A stretch of DNA of 15,596 nucleotides from Clostridia bacterium (GTDB taxonomy: Bacteria > Bacillota > Clostridia > Oscillospirales > CAG-272), in NCBI GenBank assembly GCA_017420845.1, contig JAFQOC010000123.1:1-15596 (forward strand). Direction: 5' to 3'. The translations under genes and the position numbers were made by a program. This document shows, one piece after another, positions 1 to 6,835 of this stretch (its first letter is position 1; the number at the start of each line of letters is the position of its first letter). The notes beneath the pieces were generated by a model, which saw only the letters and a program-made list of their open reading frames with translations, did not search any database and was not told where the DNA came from.

Positions 1-1
1 C

Positions 2-862
2 ATTCCACACGACATTGCCTTTACTATTTTGGACGCCTTGACCGATCTGGGTGGAAATCTTATCGACACGGCTGCCGTCTATGGCATGGGAGTCTCCGAG
101 CAGACTCTTGGCGAATGGATGCGTCTACGCGGCAGCCGTGACCGCGTGGTCATCTCCACAAAGGGGGGCCATCCTTCTATTCCGGATTGGACCCGCCGCA
201 TAACCGAGACCGATATCCGCGCCGACATGGAGGCTTCTTTACGCTATCTCGGTACTGATTACGTGGATATCTACTTTCTTCACCGCGACGATGAGTCCAA
301 GCCCGTGGAGGAAATCATGCCTGTTCTGGACACCCTTGTTCGGGAGGGCAAAACACGGCTAATTGGTGCCTCCAACTGGACGGTATCGCGGATAAACGAG
401 GCCAACATTTTCGCGAAGGCCAACGGCATGGCTGAGTTTTCGGTGAGTCAGATCTTCCACAACGCCGCATTCATCAACAAGGCGAGGGTCTACGATCCGA
501 CCCTGGTGGTTATGGATTCCACTGAGCATGAGGGCTACGCCGAAAGCGGGATCCCCGTCATGGCCTACACATCCCAAGCCCAAGGATTATTTTCCTATAT
601 TCGAGAAAATGGTTACGGAGGGCTTCCTGAAGGGATGACCCGAACATACCTCAACCCAAATACAGTTGCGCGAGCTGAGAGAATACTTACGGTTTCATCC
701 GAAACGGGTGTCTCTCCTACCGCTGTGTCCTTGGCTTATTTGCTCCATGACAGAAAGGTCAGGATCTATCCCATTTTGGGTATTTCTCGCGTGGAACGGC
801 TGGATGAGGCTTTTTCCGTTTTTAATTTGGATGAAAGCACCTTGCACATGCTTTTGAAATAA
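2..862 (+). CDS. Aldo/keto reductase, 5'-truncated by the window edge
   Basis: NAD(P)H-dependent carbonyl/aldehyde oxidoreductase of the aldo/keto reductase (TIM-barrel) superfamily; the physiological substrate cannot be told from sequence. The reading frame is open from base 2, and residues that belong to the start of the barrel precede the first usable start codon (TTG at 29), so the true start lies upstream of the window. Visible family features are the Asp and Tyr of the catalytic tetrad in LIDTAAVYGMGVSE, the Lys in ISTKGG, the His in YFLHRDD just after LGTDYVD, and the late segment PILGISRVERLDEA that normally contacts the cofactor. About 286 codons are present against roughly 300-330 for the family, so only a short N-terminal part is missing. 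It ends at TAA 860-862, directly before a hairpin terminator, and converges on the next gene. Confidence 0.9.
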   Translation: MPHDIAFTILDALTDLGGNLIDTAAVYGMGVSEQTLGEWMRLRGSRDRVVISTKGGHPSIPDWTRRITETDIRADMEASLRYLGTDYVDIYFLHRDDESKPVEEIMPVLDTLVREGKTRLIGASNWTVSRINEANIFAKANGMAEFSVSQIFHNAAFINKARVYDPTLVVMDSTEHEGYAESGIPVMAYTSQAQGLFSYIRENGYGGLPEGMTRTYLNPNTVARAERILTVSSETGVSPTAVSLAYLLHDRKVRIYPILGISRVERLDEAFSVFNLDESTLHMLLK

Positions 863-867
863 GAAAG

Positions 868-910
868 GAACCGCTCTTGCGAATCACGCAAAGGGCGGTT
901 CTCTTACTTG
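868..910. terminator. Bidirectional intrinsic terminator between convergent genes
   Basis: The arm at 868-881 (GAACCGCTCTTGCG) pairs with 887-901 (CGCAAAGGGCGGTTC) with one bulged A and a G-U pair, around the 5-base loop AATCA. A T-rich tail (TCTTACTT) follows on the plus strand and another T-rich run follows on the minus strand, so it can serve both the aldo/keto reductase gene and the minus-strand gene ending at 924. Confidence 0.75.
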
Positions 911-923
911 GCTTCAACCGTTT

Positions 924-1625
924 TCAACTTTTATACACATATCCCAGAATCTGATCGATGAGGACGGCATTGGATGTGCTGTCCGAAAGGATAAAATACT
1001 GCTTTCTGGACTCGCCCTCGTCAATGTCTGTTCGGAAGGTGCCGTTATTATGCCGGATACGGTATTCTACTTCAAATTCATATTGGGTATACCGCTGGCC
1101 GTTTTCGCTCTTTTCAGTCTCCTGGATGAGGGTTAATTTAATGTCATAGAGCTGCTGCATGGTGAACGGCTCCTCGGGTTCGTTCCCTTCAGTTTTGAAA
1201 TAGTTCTCACTAAACAGGGTGTTGTAGCTCTCATGGTCACCATGGATGATGTAGCCGATCATGTCATTCAGCAGGGACACGGCAGGGCCGTATTTGTCTT
1301 TGCTTTTCTCGTCAAGCACCTCAGTAATACCGTAGCGAGAATCGCAGTAGTATACGGTTCTGTCCATGGCCAGATATCCGGGATCCTTCATGATATCCAG
1401 GTCCCAGTCGGGCTCGTAGGGGATGAAGGTGTTGGGCTTTTGAGTTACGATTGGCTCCTGTTGTGGAGTCTCTTCAAGTTTTTCCAGCCAGGAGATCAGG
1501 AGCAGGGATATGACAGCAAAGACCGCCAGGCAGATCAGGACAATAATCATTCGCTTCTTGAGCCGCTGAGTTGCCTCGCTGGCTTGGCGGGATTGCTCGA
1601 CAAATTGATTGGGTTCTTGATTCAT
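924..1625 (-). CDS. Single-pass membrane protein of unknown function, possible NTF2-like extracellular domain
   Basis: I do not recognise this 233-residue protein. It has a short polar N-terminus (residues 1-25, ending RLKKR), one strongly hydrophobic segment at about 26-46, and a long hydrophilic region. The positive charges before the membrane segment predict N-in/C-out topology with most of the protein outside the membrane. A Pro/Gln-rich linker (about 51-65) leads to a folded-looking domain (about 75-233). The stretch DMIGYIIHGDHESYNTLFSE near 121-140, followed by alternating beta-type segments (YEFEVEYRI, RKQYFILSD, AVLIDQILGYVY), resembles the layout of NTF2-like domains; that is inference only. 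The start ATG (1623-1625) has a GGAGGTT ribosome binding site five bases upstream (plus-strand 1631-1637) and its own promoter. It is divergent from the ApgM-like gene. Confidence 0.8.
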   Translation of the reverse strand: MNQEPNQFVEQSRQASEATQRLKKRMIIVLICLAVFAVISLLLISWLEKLEETPQQEPIVTQKPNTFIPYEPDWDLDIMKDPGYLAMDRTVYYCDSRYGITEVLDEKSKDKYGPAVSLLNDMIGYIIHGDHESYNTLFSENYFKTEGNEPEEPFTMQQLYDIKLTLIQETEKSENGQRYTQYEFEVEYRIRHNNGTFRTDIDEGESRKQYFILSDSTSNAVLIDQILGYVYKS

Positions 1626-1654
1626 GGTTCAACCTCCATGTGATTTGCTTATAC

Positions 1655-1683
1655 AGTATAGCATATTCGGAGAAGTTTCGCAA
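1655..1683 (-). promoter_or_regulatory. Sigma-A type promoter for the 924-1625 gene
   Basis: On the minus strand there is TTGCGA (plus coordinates 1678-1683), a 17-base spacer, and TATACT (1655-1660), with TGC directly before the -10 box giving an extended -10. Predicted transcription starts about 20-25 bases before the ribosome binding site. The -35 box lies inside one arm of the inverted repeat 1676-1686/1732-1742. Confidence 0.75.
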
Positions 1684-1742
1684 GGGAAAAGTCAAGGATT
1701 ATTTATAAAATTTTCATGAATTTCTCTGCAGCCCTTGCGAAA
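1676..1742. repeat. 11-bp inverted repeat overlapping both divergent -35 boxes
   Basis: TTTCGCAAGGG at 1676-1686 is the exact reverse complement of CCCTTGCGAAA at 1732-1742; the arms are 45 bases apart. Each arm contains the -35 hexamer (TTGCGA read outward) of one of the two divergent promoters. The symmetry is seen directly. A role as a shared operator is inference. Confidence 0.7.
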
Positions 1743-1763
1743 ACAGCGAAAATGTGGTATAAT
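1735..1763 (+). promoter_or_regulatory. Sigma-A type promoter for the ApgM-like gene and probably the lepB-thrC block
   Basis: TTGCGA (1735-1740), a 17-base spacer, then TATAAT (1758-1763) preceded by TGG, so an extended -10 with a perfect -10 hexamer. Transcription should start near 1770, leaving a leader of about 28 bases before the ATG at 1798, with AGAGGT (1785-1790) as the ribosome binding site. Confidence 0.82.
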
Positions 1764-1797
1764 AATCTGATTCTATCATTAGCAAGAGGTTGTTTCC

Positions 1798-3009
1798 ATG
1801 AAATATCTGGTTTTGATTCCCGACGGTATGGCTGATGAGCGCGTGGAGGCCCTTGGCAATCGCACGCCTATGGAGGATGCTCATAAGCCCTGTATGGACG
1901 GGCTGGCTCAGCGCTCCACCGTTGGACTTGTTTCAAATGTACCCGACGGCATGGTCCCTGAAAGCGATACTGCCAACATGGCCATTCTGTCCTTTGACCC
2001 AAAGGTATACTCCCGCGGTCGTTCTCCCCTGGAGGCTATCAGCATGGGGCTGGAAATGGCTCCTGATGAGACTGCTTACCGTTGTAACATCGTCACTCTC
2101 TCCGACGGAGGCGAGTATGAGGATAAGATCATGCTGGATCATTCCGCCGATGAGATTACCACCGCTGAAGCAGATCAACTCATCAAAGCCCTGGAGGCTC
2201 ATTTTGGTACTGACTATCGTCATTTCTATACCGGTGTCAGTTACCGCCATTGCATTCTTTGGAAGGATGGCAATGATACCTACGACTTTGCCCGCCCTCA
2301 TGACATTATTGGCCGCACGATCCGGGACTATCTGCCCTCTGAGGAAAATGGCGGTGGCGAGTTCTATCGTCTTATGAAGGAAAGCTTTGAGGTGCTGGAT
2401 CAGCATCCTGTCAATCAGGACAGACGAGCCAGAGGCTTGAAGCCTGCTAACTCGGCTTGGCTGTGGAGCCCCGGAAAAAAGCCTCGTCTTCCCAATTTCG
2501 CTGAGAAATGGGGAATCTCTGGTACAGTCATTTCTGCAGTTGATCTTATCAAGGGTATTGGACTTTGCGCCGGTATGAAATCCATCGATGTGGAGGGAGC
2601 TACCGGTAACGTCCATACGAACTACGATGGCAAAGCACGAGCCGCTATCCAAGCCTTTGAGGACGGCGCGGAGTTCGTGTATATCCATGTGGAAGGTCCC
2701 GATGAATGCGGACACCGTGCCGAAGTAGACAACAAGGTACTATCCATCGAGCTGATCGACGAAAAAATCCTCGCACCTGTCTATGGATACCTGCAAGGCA
2801 CCGGAGAAGATTTCAAAATTCTTGTCCTGCCCGATCATCCCACTCCTCTGCGGATTCGTACTCATTCCAAGGAGCCCGTTCCCTTCCTTCTTTTCGATTC
2901 CCGGAAAGATGTCCAAGGGGTAGATGTCTTCTCAGAGTTTACTGCCGCAGAAACGGGGCTGTACGTTCCACAAGGGCATACCCTGCTGGAACGCATGATT
3001 ATTCGCTGA
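1798..3009 (+). CDS. apgM: ApgM-type 2,3-bisphosphoglycerate-independent phosphoglycerate mutase / proposed homoserine kinase
   Basis: 403-residue member of the alkaline-phosphatase superfamily, archaeal-type (ApgM) phosphoglycerate mutase branch. Metal-site and nucleophile motifs are visible: IPDGMAD at the N-terminus (Asp9), PESDTANMAILSFDP with the presumed nucleophile Ser56, HVEGPDECGH in the C-terminal half, and LPDHPTPLRIRTHSKEPVP near the end. The family mutates 3- to 2-phosphoglycerate. A bacterial subgroup, found in genomes lacking ThrB and often close to threonine genes, has been proposed to act as homoserine kinase. Here thrC lies in the same apparent transcription unit 3.8 kb downstream, which favours the threonine role; sequence alone does not decide it. 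The start is supported by AGAGGT seven bases upstream and an extended -10 promoter. It precedes lepB by 46 bases with no terminator between. Confidence 0.88.
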   Translation: MKYLVLIPDGMADERVEALGNRTPMEDAHKPCMDGLAQRSTVGLVSNVPDGMVPESDTANMAILSFDPKVYSRGRSPLEAISMGLEMAPDETAYRCNIVTLSDGGEYEDKIMLDHSADEITTAEADQLIKALEAHFGTDYRHFYTGVSYRHCILWKDGNDTYDFARPHDIIGRTIRDYLPSEENGGGEFYRLMKESFEVLDQHPVNQDRRARGLKPANSAWLWSPGKKPRLPNFAEKWGISGTVISAVDLIKGIGLCAGMKSIDVEGATGNVHTNYDGKARAAIQAFEDGAEFVYIHVEGPDECGHRAEVDNKVLSIELIDEKILAPVYGYLQGTGEDFKILVLPDHPTPLRIRTHSKEPVPFLLFDSRKDVQGVDVFSEFTAAETGLYVPQGHTLLERMIIR

Positions 3010-3055
3010 GAGTACTTACCTGCCGACCACGTTTGCTTTGAAAGGAGTATGATCC

Positions 3056-3736
3056 ATGTCGGATTATCAAAATCATCAACCCATTGAGGAAACCACACCT
3101 GTGGGTGAGGCAAACCCGGACGGGACCGCCATGGGCCCGGAGAGCGTTGAGAAGCCTAAAGAATCGACAGCGTCCTTCCTGTACGACTTTCTGGAAGTTA
3201 TTGTTTTTTCTGTGGTGACTGCCCTGCTTTTGTTTACTCTGTTCTTCCGTGTTTGCCGTGTGGACGGAAGTTCCATGAGGAATACGCTGTTTCACAGCGA
3301 GATGCTCATCACATCCAACCTGGCCAAGGTGGAGGCCGGAGATATTGTGGTCTTCCATCAGACCAGCGATGTCTATGAGCGTTTTAACGAGGCAATTGTC
3401 AAACGTGTGATTGCTACCGAGGGACAGACGGTACGGATTGAGTATGCCACAGGAAGCGTTTACGTGGATGGAGTGCTTTTGGATGAGCCTTACGTCGCGC
3501 TGTTGGATTCTTCCGGCAAAGAAATCGGATACTGGGATCAGGCACCCAGTATGCCGGGCTTTAGTTACGAAACCGGCATCTTTGAAACCACCGTTCCTGA
3601 CGGATGCTATTTTGTTATGGGTGATAATCGCAATAATTCCGCTGACAGCCGTTCAGTCCAGGTGGGCTTTGTGGACACTCGTCGTGTTCTGGGTAAAGCT
3701 GTGCTTCGTTTAAAGCCTTGGGCCGTATTCGACTGA
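3056..3736 (+). CDS. lepB: Signal peptidase I
   Basis: Membrane-bound Ser/Lys protease (family S26) that removes signal peptides from exported proteins at the outer face of the membrane. The 226-residue protein has a polar, Pro/Glu-rich cytoplasmic N-terminus (1-43), one membrane segment (about 45-64), then the catalytic domain. The catalytic Ser is Ser73 in DGSSM and the general base is Lys116 in VKRV. The conserved late box GDNRNNSADSR is at 189-199. Length is slightly above the Gram-positive norm, mainly because of the N-terminal tail. A single membrane anchor is typical of Firmicutes. AAAGGAG (3041-3047) precedes the ATG by eight bases. It is followed 31 bases later by ylqF, the usual Firmicute order, although rplS, commonly upstream, is absent from this window. 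Confidence 0.95.
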   Translation: MSDYQNHQPIEETTPVGEANPDGTAMGPESVEKPKESTASFLYDFLEVIVFSVVTALLLFTLFFRVCRVDGSSMRNTLFHSEMLITSNLAKVEAGDIVVFHQTSDVYERFNEAIVKRVIATEGQTVRIEYATGSVYVDGVLLDEPYVALLDSSGKEIGYWDQAPSMPGFSYETGIFETTVPDGCYFVMGDNRNNSADSRSVQVGFVDTRRVLGKAVLRLKPWAVFD

Positions 3737-3767
3737 TTCATCTCATCATCCACAGATAGGAGGCAGT

Positions 3768-4751
3768 ATGCCAAGCGAACACATTCAATGGTTTCCCGGT
3801 CACATGGCCAAAACCAGACGGCTTATTACCGAGAACCTGAAAAACGTACACATCATTATCGAGGTGCTGGATGCTCGCGTTCCTGTAAGCTCCCGTAATC
3901 CCGAGCTTCGAAAAATGACGGGAGATAAACCAACTATTCTGCTCCTCAACAAGGCCTCGTTAGCCGACCCGAAAAAAAGTAAGGAATTTGTTAAGCTCTA
4001 TACTGATTCTCATACAGTCTGCATTTTATGTGACTGTGTGACCGGAGAGGGTCTGAACAGGCTTCCTGAGGCCATTCGTACCGTGTTGAGAGACCGTGTG
4101 GAACGATATGAGGAAAAAGGTCAGGCCGGGCGACATCTTCGGGCCATGGTGGTTGGCGTGCCCAACGTAGGCAAATCCACGCTCATCAACCGTATGAGCG
4201 GCGGTATCAAGGCTAAAGCGGAGAACCGCCCCGGCGTTACCCGTAACAAGCAATGGGTTACAACCAAAATCGGAATTGATCTGTTGGATATGCCCGGTGT
4301 CTTGTGGCCTAAATTTGAAGATCAGATCATTGGCGAGAATTTGGCGGTCACAGGAGCCATTCGTGACGATATTCTGGATATTGAACATCTGGCCATCAAG
4401 CTGGTAGGGCGTCTGCGGGATTTATATCCCACGGAGTTGGCTACACGTTTCAAGCTAACAGATGCCGATAGCTGGAAGGATCTGACGGATATTCAGCTCA
4501 TCAGTCTGATTGGTAAAAAGCGAGGCTGCCTCATTCCCGGCGGCATTGTGGATACCGAGCGTGTTTCGAATCTGCTCATTGATGAATTTCGTGCAGGTAA
4601 GATCGGTCGGTTGACCATTGACAAGCTTCCGGCTCCAAAAGTCAAGGCTGAAACAAACGGCAAGTTGGACCACTCATCTGAAAAGATAACTGACGCGGAG
4701 AGCCGAACTGATACGCAATATAATAAAGCGCCTCGTGAGGAGGAAACCTAA
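3768..4751 (+). CDS. ylqF: Ribosome biogenesis GTPase YlqF/RbgA
   Basis: Circularly permuted GTPase needed for late maturation of the 50S subunit. The order of motifs is permuted as expected: N-terminal IQWFPGHMAK, DARVPVSSRNP (35-45), G4 at 61-64, G1/P-loop GVPNVGKS (130-137), G2 Thr in RPGVTR (about 158), and G3 DMPG (174-177) followed by VLWPKFED. The G4 motif reads NKAS rather than the usual NKxD, so the Asp that normally recognises guanine is Ser. The C-terminal region keeps GKKRGCLIPGG and the FGRLT-like GRLTID segment. At 327 residues it exceeds the roughly 280-residue B. subtilis protein by a polar tail of about 40 residues. AGGAGG (3758-3763) sits four bases before the ATG. The ribosome binding site of rnhB lies inside its last codons. 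Confidence 0.95.
   Translation: MPSEHIQWFPGHMAKTRRLITENLKNVHIIIEVLDARVPVSSRNPELRKMTGDKPTILLLNKASLADPKKSKEFVKLYTDSHTVCILCDCVTGEGLNRLPEAIRTVLRDRVERYEEKGQAGRHLRAMVVGVPNVGKSTLINRMSGGIKAKAENRPGVTRNKQWVTTKIGIDLLDMPGVLWPKFEDQIIGENLAVTGAIRDDILDIEHLAIKLVGRLRDLYPTELATRFKLTDADSWKDLTDIQLISLIGKKRGCLIPGGIVDTERVSNLLIDEFRAGKIGRLTIDKLPAPKVKAETNGKLDHSSEKITDAESRTDTQYNKAPREEET
4738..4743 (+). promoter_or_regulatory. Ribosome binding site that fixes the rnhB start
   Basis: AGGAGG at 4738-4743 lies nine bases before ATG 4753. An in-frame GTG at 4735 is possible on paper, but the binding site would then lie downstream of it, so the ATG is preferred. Confidence 0.85.
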
Positions 4752-4752
4752 T

Positions 4753-5385
4753 ATGCCTACCTTTGAATTGGAACGGGAACTTCATCAAAAGGGTTACGCC
4801 GTTGTCTGCGGTGTTGACGAGGCGGGACGGGGGCCGTTGTGTGGGCCTGTAGTGGCCGCCGCTTGCGTTTTACCCGATGATTTGGATATTCCCGAGTTGA
4901 ATGATTCAAAAAAACTGACACCTAAGAAACGGGATAAACTCTTTGACCTCATCAGGGAACAGGCGATTGCCTACGGTATCGCCGAGGGGACTGTAGAGGA
5001 AATCAATACTTTCAACATTCTGGAGGCCGACCTTCTGGCGATGCGACGGGCTATCGACGGGCTTACAACCCCGGACGGTCAACCTTATAAGGCGGATTTT
5101 GCTTTAATTGACGGTAATATTGACCGAGATTTTCAGATACCTGCCCAAGCCGTAGTGAAAGGAGATGCGTTGTCTATGTCCATTGCGGCTGCCTCCGTTC
5201 TTGCCAAGGTAACGAGAGATCGGATGTGTGAGAAAATGGATGAGGAATATCCTCAGTACGGCATAGCCAAGCATAAGGGATACGGTACCAAGGAACACAT
5301 GGCTGCACTTCGTCAACACGGTCCCTCGCCCATTCACCGCACCAAATTCATTCGCTTTCTGGATGATAATAAGCAGGATTCATGA
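4753..5385 (+). CDS. rnhB: Ribonuclease HII
   Basis: Cleaves the RNA strand of RNA-DNA hybrids and removes single ribonucleotides misincorporated in DNA. In the 210-residue product the catalytic carboxylates are all visible: Asp22 and Glu23 in GVDEAGRGPL, Asp120 in LIDGN and Asp138 in VVKGD, with the same 18-residue separation of the last two as in E. coli RNase HII. NDSKKLT (50-56) and SIAAASVLAKVTRD (143-156) are further family signatures, and GYGTKEHMAAL (177-187) precedes the conserved HG near the C-terminus. Length is normal for the family. The gene begins one base after the ylqF stop codon and overlaps yraN by four bases (ATGA at 5382-5385), so translational coupling is likely. Confidence 0.96.
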   Translation: MPTFELERELHQKGYAVVCGVDEAGRGPLCGPVVAAACVLPDDLDIPELNDSKKLTPKKRDKLFDLIREQAIAYGIAEGTVEEINTFNILEADLLAMRRAIDGLTTPDGQPYKADFALIDGNIDRDFQIPAQAVVKGDALSMSIAAASVLAKVTRDRMCEKMDEEYPQYGIAKHKGYGTKEHMAALRQHGPSPIHRTKFIRFLDDNKQDS

Positions 5386-5801
5386 GCGGTTCAGACTCTA
5401 TTAAAACGTCCAAGGCCATTTTAGGGCGTTTAGGAGAAGACGCGGTGGCAAATTTGTATGCTCAGGATGGCTTTACGATTGTTGCACGGAATCTCCATGT
5501 ATCCCACAACGAGATCGATTTGATTCTGCAAAACAGTACACATTTGGTATTCGTAGAGGTTAAGGCACGTCATGCCGTGCCTCACAGGCCCGGTCGTTAC
5601 GGTCGCCCCGCTGCCGCTGTAAATGCAGAAAAAAGGAGACATATTTTGACGGCAGTTAAAACCTACCTTCGCGAACATCCCACCGATCTTCAGCCTCGCA
5701 TTGACATAGCCGAGGTGTACCTGAAAAAATGCGCTGACGGGACCGAGGAAGTGGAACAGATCCTGCGTTTCCCGGGAGCCATTCACGGAAACGGACGATA
5801 A
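5382..5801 (+). CDS. yraN: YraN/UPF0102 family protein, predicted Holliday-junction-resolvase-like nuclease
   Basis: 139-residue protein of the UPF0102/YraN family, which has a restriction-endonuclease-like fold and commonly follows rnhB; its cellular role is not firmly established. The nuclease-type motif is complete: Glu20 in GRLGEDAVANLYA, Asp46 in EIDLI and the EVK signature (Glu59, Lys61) in LVFVEVKARH. NAEKRRHI (81-88) and RIDIAEVYL further on are typical of the family. Although about 20 residues longer than many homologues, it shows no obvious extra domain. It starts inside the rnhB stop region (ATGA overlap), so it is probably translated by coupling, and ends 32 bases before the dipeptidase gene. 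Confidence 0.93.
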   Translation: MSGSDSIKTSKAILGRLGEDAVANLYAQDGFTIVARNLHVSHNEIDLILQNSTHLVFVEVKARHAVPHRPGRYGRPAAAVNAEKRRHILTAVKTYLREHPTDLQPRIDIAEVYLKKCADGTEEVEQILRFPGAIHGNGR

Positions 5802-5833
5802 CACATGATAATTCCATAAACACGGAGGAGATA

Positions 5834-6781
5834 ATGGAACTTTCTCTTTTTGATACCCATTGTGACACCGCTTACGAGTTATTCCACAGAGGTGTTCATC
5901 TGGATCACAATGACAGCTGTCATATATCCTTGGACCAAGCGGCCGGTTATAAGGCGTATGCGCAATACTACGCCATCTGGAGTAACAGACGACTTGACGA
6001 TGAAACCTGCTGGTCACATTTTCTTGCTATATCGGACAATTTTGCCCGAGAAATAGAGCGTATTCCCGAGCAAGCCTTGCAAGTGACTTCGGCGTCAGAT
6101 CTGGAAAAGGCAGTCCGTGAAGGTAGGCACGCCGCGATTTTGGCGGTTGAGGATGCACGATTAACAGCCGGGAAACTTGAGCGTCTGGATGAATTGAAGG
6201 CTCGAGGCGTTAGGTATCTGACCTTACTTTGGGGAGGAGATACCTGCGTCGGTGGCTCCCACAATACCGAAAATGGTCTAACGGATTTTGGAAAAGACTT
6301 GGTCAAGGGATGCTTTGAACGGGGCATTGTTCCTGACGTGTCCCATGCATCTGAACAGTCGGTGGACGATGTTATTCCGATTGCCTGTTCGTACGGAAAG
6401 CCGTTCATTGCTACGCATTCCAACGCCCACACCCTGTATGGCCATACACGCAATCTCCGTGATCGTCATTTTGCCGCCATTAAAGAGTTAGGCGGTATTG
6501 TGGGCGTGAGTTTGTGTCCCTCTCATCTGCGTGATACTTCCCTTCAACCGGCTACGGCGGAGGATGTATTTGCTCACGTGGATTACTATTTGTCCCTTGG
6601 CGGTCAGGATATGGTAGGCTTTGGCGCCGATTGGGACGGTACTGATTTACCACAAGGCTTTTTCGGCGTGAAGGATTTGGAACAGGTTGCCGAGATCATG
6701 GCCTCTCATAATTATTCCGAAAAGCTGATCCACAAGCTTTTCTGGCAGAATTTCTATGATTTCGCTATGCGAAATCTGTGA
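5834..6781 (+). CDS. Membrane dipeptidase, renal-dipeptidase family (peptidase M19)
   Basis: Zinc-dependent dipeptidase with an amidohydrolase TIM barrel, 315 residues, no signal peptide or membrane segment, so likely cytoplasmic despite the family name. Metal ligands can be placed: His9 and Asp11 in FDTHCDTAYEL, the bridging Glu106 in LAVEDA, His171 in VPDVSHAS and His195 in FIATHSNAH. The RNLRD motif (206-210) and GFGADWDG (262-269, with a catalytic Asp) are also present. The segment after Glu106 reads EDA instead of the common EGG/EGA, and the usual TLTH..N region reads TLLWGGDT, so this is a divergent subgroup. The substrate may be a peptide or D-amino-acid dipeptide; it cannot be told. 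GGAGGA precedes the ATG. It sits between yraN and thrC, both 30-55 bases away. Confidence 0.93.
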   Translation: MELSLFDTHCDTAYELFHRGVHLDHNDSCHISLDQAAGYKAYAQYYAIWSNRRLDDETCWSHFLAISDNFAREIERIPEQALQVTSASDLEKAVREGRHAAILAVEDARLTAGKLERLDELKARGVRYLTLLWGGDTCVGGSHNTENGLTDFGKDLVKGCFERGIVPDVSHASEQSVDDVIPIACSYGKPFIATHSNAHTLYGHTRNLRDRHFAAIKELGGIVGVSLCPSHLRDTSLQPATAEDVFAHVDYYLSLGGQDMVGFGADWDGTDLPQGFFGVKDLEQVAEIMASHNYSEKLIHKLFWQNFYDFAMRNL

Positions 6782-6835
6782 TTATTTCTTCTATTCAATG
6801 ATTCAATATTATTACTTATAGGAGCACTCTTTATC

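Noticed and set aside
1933..2715. 260-codon antisense frame in the ApgM-like gene, and a similar one at 11843-12625 in clpX
   Set aside because: Both are shadows of conserved genes with no start signals or family features.
6782..6835. Possible promoter in front of thrC (TATTAT at 6807-6812)
   Set aside because: The hexamer 17 bases upstream (ATTTCT) does not resemble a -35 box; A/T-richness explains the -10 match.
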